Part shown: positions 46,101 through 51,685 of the stretch, piece by piece
Layout of the letters: each line of letters starts with the position of its first letter
Position numbering within the stretch: the stretch's first letter is position 1
Assembly: GCA_964496595.1 (NCBI GenBank)
Contig: CAZCAI010000010.1
Coordinates: 1 to 51,685, forward strand
Source of the DNA: JAAAOZ01 sp964496595
GTDB lineage: Bacteria > Chloroflexota > Anaerolineae > B4-G1 > SLSP01
DNA: 51,685 bases
Reading direction: 5' to 3'
The notes under the pieces: model-generated
Told to the model about the DNA's origin: nothing
The model's database searches: none
What the model saw: only the letters and a program-made list of their open reading frames with translations
Program-made: the position numbers and the translations under genes

Positions 46101-46988
46101 TTCGATGAAAAAGACCTCCAACTGGTCGAGGCGCTGAGCGTGCCCATCGCCCTGGCATTGCAGAACGCCCAATTTTACGCGGACGCCGCCCATCAAGCCC
46201 AGGTAATGGCGGAGGCGCTGGCCCAACAGGAAGAACTGGATCGAATGAAAGATGAGTTGATCCAGAACATCTCTCACGAGCTGCGCACGCCCCTCTCCCT
46301 GGTCTTCGGCTACGCGATGATGCTCCAGCAGGGGGAATTGGGCGACCTGCCGCCGATGCAGGCCAACGCGGTGGCGATCATCGCGCGGCGGAGTGAGATG
46401 CTGCGCGAACTGGTGGAGAATATGACGCTCCTCTGGAAGATCGATAGCACGGCCGCGAAGGGGGAAACGCCGGAGAAGACAGCCATCGACCTCGGCGAGT
46501 TAGCGACCATCGCCGTAGAGGAGTTCCAGACTTCGGCGCGAGAAAATCATATCACCGTCGCTTTGGAACGCGAGATGGGCGACGCGCGCAACGAAGCGCC
46601 GCTCATCATCGAGGGTGTGCCGTTGCAGATTCAGCGGATGTTGGACAATCTACTGGGCAACGCGATGAAGTTCACGCCGGAGGGCGGGCGCATCACGGTG
46701 AAGTTGGCTCGCGAAGATGGACAGCGGGTCAGGCTGGCCGTCTGCGACACCGGCATCGGCATCCCGCCAGAGCAGCAGGAGCAGATCTTCGAGCGCTTCT
46801 ACCAGGTGGATGGCAGTTCCAAGCGGCGCTATGGCGGCGTGGGATTGGGGCTGGCGCTGGTGAGGTCCATCGTCCAGGCCCACGGGGGGCGCTTGCGGGT
46901 GAAAAGTCCCGCCACCGACGATCCAGAGCATCCGGGCACGTGTATGATCGTCTCGCTGCCGCTTGGGGAGATGGAGGCGGAAGCATAG
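43107..46988 (+). CDS. Membrane sensor histidine kinase with CHASE-like, PAS and GAF domains
   Basis: A 1293-residue kinase. TM1 (LVLSIIVLISLGISITGTI), an extracellular sensor of CHASE type (about 30-225; RDFQSFARHYLAA), TM2 (VPLLLTSWLIFLLILTSTLI), PAS 1 (about 270-390), GAF 1 (about 400-560), PAS 2 (about 575-695), GAF 2 (about 700-850), GAF 3 (about 855-1030), HisKA with His1057 in NISHELRTPLS, and HATPase_c (MLDNLLGNAMKFTP, DTGIGIP, GVGLGLALV). It should combine an external cue with several cytosolic ones. No response regulator or receiver domain is present nearby. GTGAGATT is a weak ribosome site. A hairpin terminator follows. Confidence 0.92.
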   Translation: MNRRLVLSIIVLISLGISITGTIHTFDHARQGARLEATQAAEAAQRKLQTTLHHQVSAARAIQAFIKREASVPAERDFQSFARHYLAASPEIDALRYIDARDDRRYLIPPTAQIPAIEEMIPHPLTTTIVTIDPTTRVAVVSTPIHHVGICGVAQSIFDLDKVMTDLQEQVENAFVIQLEDANGETLWPPGDASKLLLPIAEQTLAVGNTEWTLRIGRRRPMAFPSVPLLLTSWLIFLLILTSTLIVDREAQRQARHLQEQVAQRTAELAASEKRYRILTESLPLGLFIYAEEHIQFINEAMAQILHLGTTKNPTKICLADFMPPADYEKLIATLTRGDPVQLEPWHTEITRADGSTFTGEITAIPLRYRGEPALTGMLRDITEQANTRTRLQNLNQILRAILHINHALIHTEQTLAFLFQQICQIIVDERSYDVVWIGNVEPEPTPHLETICAAPDRRQARIEAWLTQADRRPDEHLVAEQALQQRENVIAAEPAALLGRPLTTAAFPIWIHDDIFAIFNASTSSPRAFAYEEEIGLLNELVGDLGLAMERIQNESRRHKMEEALRTSEERFRRLAEYAAVGVVLIQDERFRYVNPAFVKMFGYASPDEIREQLSVGSCVASEERERVLNNLENALSGNRRALHFKFKGQRKDGAHFEAEVHGARAIHARRPALIATVVDITAQERSRRQLQALLQAGLALSQAHTFDKVVEIAVQQALNIVPGDTANLFILQEEEVWLMEGTGNGYLSSEPDTMPRAGSDILKLPTYKKMLTTQRPLIINDTTTSKLWQEAWDSPRIRAYLGVPLIVWGKAIGVLNVDSTQPNRFENADAQRLHLFADYVAATIENLRLITSLEAERNRLAILNELSQTLAATISLSIQEVGAQALDKIARPLHSEQHVLFLWDEEANRLRTLCSRGIPEAGLKKLDEQLAKPDISLTEWAAAHRTSALAPDVRENPYWCYVPDADDWVRSALIVPLEAHGKLIGMLSLLSKQLAAFDEKDLQLVEALSVPIALALQNAQFYADAAHQAQVMAEALAQQEELDRMKDELIQNISHELRTPLSLVFGYAMMLQQGELGDLPPMQANAVAIIARRSEMLRELVENMTLLWKIDSTAAKGETPEKTAIDLGELATIAVEEFQTSARENHITVALEREMGDARNEAPLIIEGVPLQIQRMLDNLLGNAMKFTPEGGRITVKLAREDGQRVRLAVCDTGIGIPPEQQEQIFERFYQVDGSSKRRYGGVGLGLALVRSIVQAHGGRLRVKSPATDDPEHPGTCMIVSLPLGEMEAEA

Positions 46989-47068
46989 AAACCGGGGATA
47001 GGCGTGGGTGATGCTCAGATAGATCAATCGTAACGAAAGAAGAACAAACTGGGAGGAATTTGTCATGT

Positions 47069-47101
47069 GGAGGGGGCGATTTGTGAATCGCCCCCTCCTT
47101 T
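47069..47101 (+). terminator. Hairpin terminator after the large kinase
   Basis: A 13-bp stem (GGAGGGGGCGATT with AATCGCCCCCTCC), 4-base loop, then TTT. Its form (GGGGGCGATT...AATCGCCCCC) resembles another widely dispersed palindrome type, so it may be a repeat serving as a terminator. Confidence 0.7.
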
Positions 47102-47243
47102 GATATAAGAGTAAGGCGATCCAGGCGAAAAGATCAACGCTATTTCTAGAAGAGATTAACGTTGCTTTTAGCTCTCTACTCCCCAGACCTTTTGTGGGAT
47201 TCCCCCGGCGAATTTCCGAAGAGCCTCGCCACTGAATCTCAAT

Positions 47244-48539
47244 TCACGGCGTCGCCACGCTGGGGAAGGTCGCGTCGGCGGGCATGCCGGGTTTGAGCAG
47301 GCCCGCTGAGTTATCCAAGCGCACATCGACGGCGTAGAAGGTGTTGCGCCGCCCCTCAGCGGTGGCGATATTCCTCGGCGTGAATTCCGGCTCGTCCGCG
47401 ATGCGCACCACGCGCCCCGCGAAGACCTCATCGGGGAAGCTATCGACGCGCACGTCTACTTCCATTCCTATCGTCACGTGGCCGATGCGCGGCTCCGGCA
47501 CATAGACGTCCAACGTCACGTCGGAGAGATCGGCCAGGGTGAGGATGGTCGCCGCCGGGGCCGCGATCTCGCCCACGTGGAGGGCCTGGGCGATCACCAC
47601 GGCTGTGACCGCCTCCCCTTTCAACGGGCTGCGCACTGTGCACTTCTCCACCTGGACGCGATAGTGCGCTGCCTTGGCCTCCGCGACGCGTACCGCCGCC
47701 TCCGCCACGGCGATCTCCTCGGCGGTGGGGCCATCCAGCAGATCCGCCAACTTCGCCTGCGCCACGGCGACCGCCTCCGCCTGCACGCGATATTTCCCCT
47801 CCGCCGCGTTCGCCTGCGCGATGAGGCCCAGCGGCTCCGCCTCGATGGTCAGCAGGTGCGAGAGCAGCGCGCGTGCCGTCCGTTCGTCCGCCTGGGCGGC
47901 GGCCAGCGCGGCCTCCGAGGCGCGCATCTGCGCGTCCGCCGCCGCGCGCTCCGTCGTTCCCGCCTGCGTCTGATCGCGCGCGAGCGTCTGTTGCGCTAAC
48001 TGCGCCTCGGCCAACTCGACGCCCTGCACGGCCAGATCGATCTTCGCCCGCGCCGAGATGATCTCCGCTTCCAAGGATTGAGGATTCTCCAAGGCATCCT
48101 CGGCCTGCTGCCACGCCTCGCGCGCGCCGTCGCGCTGCGCTTGGGCCAACGCCGCCGCCGCCCGCGCCGCCGCGATCTCCTCCGCGCGCGGGCCGGCCAT
48201 CAGCGCCGCCAACTCCGCCTGCGCCTTCTCGATCTCCGCCTCCGCCGGCCCCAATTGGAGCGTGTAGGGCGTCGCATCCAGGCGCGCGATTACGTTGCCA
48301 GGCTCCACCACGTTGCCCAGCCCGACGGGCATTGCGACGATGCGCCCGCCCAATTCGGACGCGACGCGAATTTCTGCCGCACGAATCGTCCCGGACGCCT
48401 CCCAGGTCGCGCCCTCGTCCGCTTGAGGGATGAGGGTTTTGGGCTGACAGCCGCTCAAGAGAAACAATAGGATCACGCCAAGGCGCAAAGACGCGGAGAG
48501 ACTTCTTTTTAATCGAGAGAAAGCTTTTTTAGAAAGCAC
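47244..48539 (-). CDS. HlyD-family periplasmic/extracytoplasmic adaptor lipoprotein (copy 1)
   Basis: A 431-residue membrane-fusion adaptor for an ABC exporter. Lipobox LLSGC follows a basic start and LGVILLFLL. The lipoyl/barrel half-motif ASELGGRIVAMPVGLGNVVE is split from its partner (VRSPLKGEAVTAVVIAQALH) by an Ala-rich coiled-coil hairpin of about 200 residues; then a beta-barrel domain (VDVRVDSFPDEVFAGRVVRI). I chose GTG 48539, which has GGAG 8 bases upstream; GTG 48557 also lies in the repeat array. Its last quarter is closely similar to the adaptor at 49031-50506, including a 39-base identical stretch (47267-47305), so the two are tandem paralogues. Confidence 0.88.
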   Translation of the reverse strand: MLSKKAFSRLKRSLSASLRLGVILLFLLSGCQPKTLIPQADEGATWEASGTIRAAEIRVASELGGRIVAMPVGLGNVVEPGNVIARLDATPYTLQLGPAEAEIEKAQAELAALMAGPRAEEIAAARAAAALAQAQRDGAREAWQQAEDALENPQSLEAEIISARAKIDLAVQGVELAEAQLAQQTLARDQTQAGTTERAAADAQMRASEAALAAAQADERTARALLSHLLTIEAEPLGLIAQANAAEGKYRVQAEAVAVAQAKLADLLDGPTAEEIAVAEAAVRVAEAKAAHYRVQVEKCTVRSPLKGEAVTAVVIAQALHVGEIAAPAATILTLADLSDVTLDVYVPEPRIGHVTIGMEVDVRVDSFPDEVFAGRVVRIADEPEFTPRNIATAEGRRNTFYAVDVRLDNSAGLLKPGMPADATFPSVATP

Positions 48540-48540
48540 G

Positions 48541-48993
48541 CACGCTACTCCACTCACTGTAATTTCGTTCGTAGTCAGGCACGCAATGGAATGATAATGG
48601 AATGGAGTGCCGCCACGCTACTCCATTCACTGCAAATTCGTTCGTAGTATGGAATGGAGTGACGTCACGCTACTCCATTCACTGTAAATTCGTTCGTAGT
48701 CAGGCACGCAATGGAATGATAATGGAATGGAATGGAGTGCCGTCACGCTACTCCATTCACTGCAAATTCGTTCGTAGTATGGAATGGAGTGCCGTCACGC
48801 TACTCCATTCACTGCAAATTCGTTCGTAGTCAGGCACGCAATGGAATGATAATGGAATGGAATGGAGTGCNNNNNNNNNNNNNNNNNNNNNNNNNNNNNN
48901 NNNNNNNNNNNNNNNNNNNNNNNNNNNNNNNNNNNNNNNNNNNNNNNNNNNNNNNNNNNNNNNNNNNNNNCGTCACGCTACTCCATTCACTGC
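48541..48993. repeat. Tandem array of alternating 78-bp and 52-bp units (130-bp higher-order repeat), interrupted by assembly gap
   Basis: Units begin CACGCTACTCC at 48541, 48614, 48666, 48744, 48796 and, after the gap, 48974. Unit lengths run 73, 52, 78, 52, so long and short units alternate. All share CACGCTACTCCATTCACTG and AAATTCGTTCGTAGT; long units add CAGGCACGCAATGGAATGAT and extra GGAAT words. Each unit contains a 9-bp hairpin, GAATGGAGT with ACTCCATTC, loop 11. Near the right edge, CTGACTACGAAC (48998-49009) is the reverse complement of GTTCGTAGTCAG in the long units. There are no unique spacers. The array lies between two adaptor genes of one probable operon. Confidence 0.93.
48871..48970. 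other. Assembly gap (100 N)
   Basis: Exactly 100 unknown bases inside the tandem array. The round number suggests a placeholder, so the true array length and copy number are unknown. Confidence 0.98.
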
Positions 48994-49030
48994 GTTCATT
49001 ACGTAGCTGACTACGAACCTACGAACGGGA

Positions 49031-50506
49031 TTATTCAAAGGTCGCGTCGGCGGGCATGCCGGGTTTGAGCAGGCCCGATGTGTTATCTAATTGGATCTGG
49101 ATCGCGAAGACCAGGTTCACGCGCTCCTCTTTGGTCGCGACGTTGCGCGGCGTGAATTCAGCCGCGTCGGCGATGTGGCTGACCTGCCCGGCGAAGACGC
49201 GATCCGGGAAGCTATCGACGTTCACGCGCACGGGCTGCCGCAGGTAGACGTGGCCCAGGCGCGTCTGCGGGACGTAGACCGTCAGCGTCATGTCGTCCAG
49301 ATCCGCCAGGGAAAGGAGGCCGGCGCCCGCCGCGACGACCTCGCCCGGATGGACGAAGATCTCGGCGACGGCGCCCGTGATCGGCGCGGTGAGGGCCATC
49401 ATCGCGCGACGCTCCTGCATCGCGGCGAGGCCGGCCCGCGCCTGGGCGACCTGCGCCTCCAGCACGGCGATCTGCTCCGCCGTGGCGCCGGCCCGATAGC
49501 CCGCGAGTTGCGCTTCCGCCATCGCGACCTGGGCCTCCGCCTGGGCGTGGACGCTACGCGCCTCGGCAGCCGCCTGGTGCATCTCCTGGGGATGCTCTCG
49601 TTGCTTGTAAAGCAGCGCCAGCGCGGCGGCGACGCCCTCGCGCTCGGCGGTCGCCGCGTTGACGCCGACCCAGGATTGCCACCAGAGGTTGGGCAACTGC
49701 ACGGCGTCCAGCGGGAAGGTGATGTTGACCCAGCGATATAGCTCGTAGTAATCGCCCGTGATGTGCAGTTCGTAATAGCCGAAGGTGTAGACGCCATCCT
49801 CCAACTCCGGTAGCTCTGGGAGCAGATCCTCGATGCCCTCCGGCAGACCGGGCAACTCCGGGAGCAGATCCTCCAGGTTGCCGCTGCTGCCCAGAAAGCG
49901 CTCGCGCCCGCCGCCGTCGTATTCCTCCCACGCCGCGTCGACCTCCGCCTTCACCACCTCGATGGCGTCCTTCTGGGCCATGGCCTGCGCCTCGCGCTGT
50001 TGGGCGGCGGCTAATTGCCCTTGCGTCACCGCGATTTGCAGATCGATCTCCTGGGGCGCGGCGACCATCGCCGCCGTGTCGCTGACGGCCTGCCGCGCCG
50101 CCACGCGGCCCGCTTCCGCCTGGGCCAACTGCGCCGCCGCCGTCTCGATCTGGCCGGGACGCGCGCCGGCCTTCGCTTGCGCCAGACCCGCCTCGGCCAT
50201 CGCCACCTGCGCCGCCACGGTGTCGATCTCGGCGTCCAAGAGCGCGGTATCCAACTGCACGAGCAGCGTGCCAGAACTGACGCGCGTCGCCTCCGCGACG
50301 GGGATAGCCGCAATCCGCCCGCCGAACTCGCTGGCGACCTCGATGGTGGTCGCTTCGATGACGCCGGAGGCGGTCAAGGCGCCCGCATCCCGCGCCTGGC
50401 CCTCCCCATCCTGCGCCCGGCGCATCCAGCCGACGCCCAAGCCAACCGCGAACACCGCCACGAAGATAAGCAACCACCTGTATTGTTTCACGTTCTTGAG
50501 ATTCAC
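49031..50506 (-). CDS. HlyD-family adaptor protein with unusual insertion (copy 2)
   Basis: A 491-residue membrane-fusion protein anchored by an N-terminal helix (WLLIFVAVFAVGLGVGW). Lipoyl half ASEFGGRIAAIPVAEATRVS, long Ala-rich coiled coil, second half LTAPITGAVAEIFVHPGEVV, then barrel VRVNVDSFPDRVFAGQVSHI. The hairpin is interrupted at about 195-290 by a non-coiled insert with repeated LEDLLPELP/IEDLLPELPELEDG and an aromatic segment (GYYELHITGDYYELYRWVNI). GTG start with AGGAG 7 bases upstream. Together with the ATPase gene 118 bases upstream it forms a YbhG/YbhF-like exporter; the permease genes are not in the window. Confidence 0.9.
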   Translation of the reverse strand: MNLKNVKQYRWLLIFVAVFAVGLGVGWMRRAQDGEGQARDAGALTASGVIEATTIEVASEFGGRIAAIPVAEATRVSSGTLLVQLDTALLDAEIDTVAAQVAMAEAGLAQAKAGARPGQIETAAAQLAQAEAGRVAARQAVSDTAAMVAAPQEIDLQIAVTQGQLAAAQQREAQAMAQKDAIEVVKAEVDAAWEEYDGGGRERFLGSSGNLEDLLPELPGLPEGIEDLLPELPELEDGVYTFGYYELHITGDYYELYRWVNITFPLDAVQLPNLWWQSWVGVNAATAEREGVAAALALLYKQREHPQEMHQAAAEARSVHAQAEAQVAMAEAQLAGYRAGATAEQIAVLEAQVAQARAGLAAMQERRAMMALTAPITGAVAEIFVHPGEVVAAGAGLLSLADLDDMTLTVYVPQTRLGHVYLRQPVRVNVDSFPDRVFAGQVSHIADAAEFTPRNVATKEERVNLVFAIQIQLDNTSGLLKPGMPADATFE

Positions 50507-50624
50507 GTCATATCTCCTGAAAATGTTTGGGAACGCGGGCGTCTCGCCCGCAAGCGGACAGGATGTCCATGTTCCGTTTTCGTTCCTGGTTGGTGAGCCA
50601 CAAGCTCATGGGGACTCCTTCGGT

Positions 50625-51602
50625 TCAAGTGCGTTGCACCTTTTTATCTTGCTCATCTCGATCCCGCTGCGCCGTCACCGCCGAGATGAAGACATCCTCC
50701 AGCGTGGGCGCGATCCATTCGACGGCGTGGACCGTCATCCCCGCCGCGACCAACAGCTCGCGGAGCGGCGCTTGGTAGGCCTCGCCATCGGGCACGACGG
50801 CGTGGAGTTGCGCGCCGTAGAGCGCCACCTCATCCAGCGGCAATTCGCCTTCCGCCTGCGCCTGCTTGAGCCGGCGCATCGCGCGGTCGGGGTGATCAAC
50901 ATTGATCTCCAAGACGTGGCCGCGCATCTGCGTCTCCTTGAGCTGATCGGGGGTGTCCAGCGCGATCAAGCGCCCGCGACTCAAGAAGCCCACGCGCTGA
51001 CACAGCTCAGCCTCGTCCATGTAGTGCGTCGTGACCAGGATTGTCACGCCCTGCTTGGCCATCCCGTAGATGAGGTCCCAGAATTCGCGCCGGCTGATGG
51101 GATCGACGCCGGCGGTCGGCTCATCCAAGAAGACGACCTGCGGCTCGTGCACGATGGCGCAGCCGAGCGCGAGGCGCTGCTTCCAGCCGCCGGAGAGGTT
51201 GGCGGTGAGGGTATCCTCGCGCCCCTCCAGCCCGGCCATCTGCAAGATGTCGGCCTGGCGGCGGCGCAGCTTCCGGCGCGAGAGGCCGTAGGCCAGCCCG
51301 TAGAAGCGGATATTCTCGCGCGCGGTCAGGTCGTTGTAGAGCGTGAAGCGCTGCGACATGTAGCCGACGCGCGCCTGCATCGCTTTGGTCTCGCGCGCCG
51401 GGTCGTAGCCCAGAACGCGCGCGCGGCCCTCCGTCGGCGTGAGGAGGCCCAACAGCATGCGGATGGTCGTGGTCTTGCCCGCGCCGTTCGGCCCCAGCCA
51501 GCCGTAGACCTCGCCGGCCGAGACGCGAAAGCTCACGTGATCGACGGCGGTGAAGTCGCCGAACTTTTTGGTCAGGTTATCGACGATGATGGGATCGGTC
51601 AT
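50625..51602 (-). CDS. ABC exporter ATP-binding protein
   Basis: A 325-residue ATPase of the drug/NatA-YbhF type: Walker A GPNGAGKTT, Q-loop YMSQRFTLYNDLTARENIRF, signature LSGGWKQRLALG, Walker B VVFLDEPTAGVDP and H-loop TTHYMDEAE. The C-terminal 90 residues (VLEINVDHPDRAMRRL to TLEDVFISAV) form the usual extension of this subfamily. ATG 51602 is the natural start (MTDPIIVDNL); the frame is open further upstream but without homology. It powers export, probably of a lipid, drug or polymer, with the two adaptors downstream; the permeases may lie beyond the window. Confidence 0.94.
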   Translation of the reverse strand: MTDPIIVDNLTKKFGDFTAVDHVSFRVSAGEVYGWLGPNGAGKTTTIRMLLGLLTPTEGRARVLGYDPARETKAMQARVGYMSQRFTLYNDLTARENIRFYGLAYGLSRRKLRRRQADILQMAGLEGREDTLTANLSGGWKQRLALGCAIVHEPQVVFLDEPTAGVDPISRREFWDLIYGMAKQGVTILVTTHYMDEAELCQRVGFLSRGRLIALDTPDQLKETQMRGHVLEINVDHPDRAMRRLKQAQAEGELPLDEVALYGAQLHAVVPDGEAYQAPLRELLVAAGMTVHAVEWIAPTLEDVFISAVTAQRDRDEQDKKVQRT

Positions 51603-51685
51603 CTTTATCCACCCTTGCGCCTTGGCCCTAAGGCCCAATGGCCGAGGGAAGGTTAGGCGAGAGCCTTTCAATCTAAGTTATCTCG

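Noticed and set aside
47065..47103. Mini-gene of 12 codons with GGGAGG upstream
   Set aside because: It coincides exactly with the terminator hairpin; the palindrome explains the sequence better than a peptide.
48602..48829. Open frame of 75 codons within the tandem array (MECRHATPFTAN...)
   Set aside because: It is the array read in one frame; the 52-bp unit shifts frame and no homology or ribosome site supports it.
48541..49020. Possible CRISPR array
   Set aside because: The repeats are contiguous 52- and 78-bp units with no unique spacers, and no cas gene is present.
51605..51660. Imperfect hairpin CCTTGCGCC...GGGAAGGTT as a fourth copy of the CCTTGCGAAGG element
   Set aside because: The arms do not match the family ends well enough; similarity is limited to a few bases.

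Overview
The window is a GC-rich bacterial chromosome segment, most likely from a Chloroflexota member of the Anaerolineae/Caldilineae type. This is inference from style, not from a marker gene. The support is: several secreted lipoproteins with long Pro/Thr linkers after the lipobox, a secreted amidase carrying an internal IYLPLVGRN segment of the kind common in Chloroflexota exoproteins, a beta-propeller lipoprotein pair, stand-alone multi-GAF histidine kinases, and many short dispersed palindromes and low-complexity words between genes. One run of 100 N at 48871-48970 shows the sequence is a scaffold with an assembly gap. No phage, plasmid, transposase or CRISPR genes are visible.

Layout. 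1-1.9 kb: 3' part of a type ISP restriction-modification enzyme. 2-5.7 kb: M29 aminopeptidase (minus strand), elongation factor P with its own promoter, and a CCA-adding-type nucleotidyltransferase. 5.7-8.8 kb: two lipoproteins with propeller-like repeats. 9.0-11.0 kb: the GDP-sugar pair rmd and gmd, which turn GDP-mannose into GDP-D-rhamnose. 11.3-11.8 kb: an intact MNT nucleotidyltransferase followed by a wrecked HEPN partner. 11.9-15.2 kb: phosphopentomutase, phosphohexomutase and a Uma2 nuclease-like gene. 15.5-18.2 kb: a divergent HhH-GPD glycosylase overlapping a GAF histidine kinase. 18.5-30.5 kb (minus strand): a 1248-residue cell-wall amidase, a CCG-domain Fe-S protein with a 1129-residue multi-cofactor flavoprotein, a TumE-type toxin-antitoxin pair of lower GC, a flavodoxin, a membrane protein with a zinc ribbon, and an EgtD-like methyltransferase. 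30.5-31.2 kb is gene-free and holds repeat relics. 31.3-35.9 kb (minus strand): Lon protease and a GH13 amylase lipoprotein. 36.3-41.3 kb (plus strand): TatD nuclease, polyprenyl synthase, glycosyltransferase, EamA transporter, M28 peptidase, tRNA-Ser(CGA). 41.6-47 kb: 8-oxoguanine deaminase-like amidohydrolase and a 1293-residue PAS/GAF histidine kinase. 47.2-51.6 kb (minus strand): an ABC exporter ATPase and two paralogous HlyD-type adaptors with a tandem-repeat array and the assembly gap between them.

Themes. The GDP-rhamnose genes, phosphohexomutase, polyprenyl synthase and glycosyltransferase fit surface-glycan synthesis, although they are not one operon. The CCG protein and the large flavoprotein look like one redox unit that oxidises a small amine, amino acid or hydroxy acid and passes electrons through several Fe-S clusters. 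The most unusual feature is the spread of short repeats. One family of inverted-repeat elements occurs three times and another palindrome twice. Low-complexity words seen between genes also occur inside coding sequences: as the linker joining two halves of the flavoprotein, as a loop in its FAD domain, and in the signal-peptide region of an adaptor. The 130-bp higher-order tandem array at 48.5-49 kb appears to supply the ribosome-binding site of the second adaptor gene.
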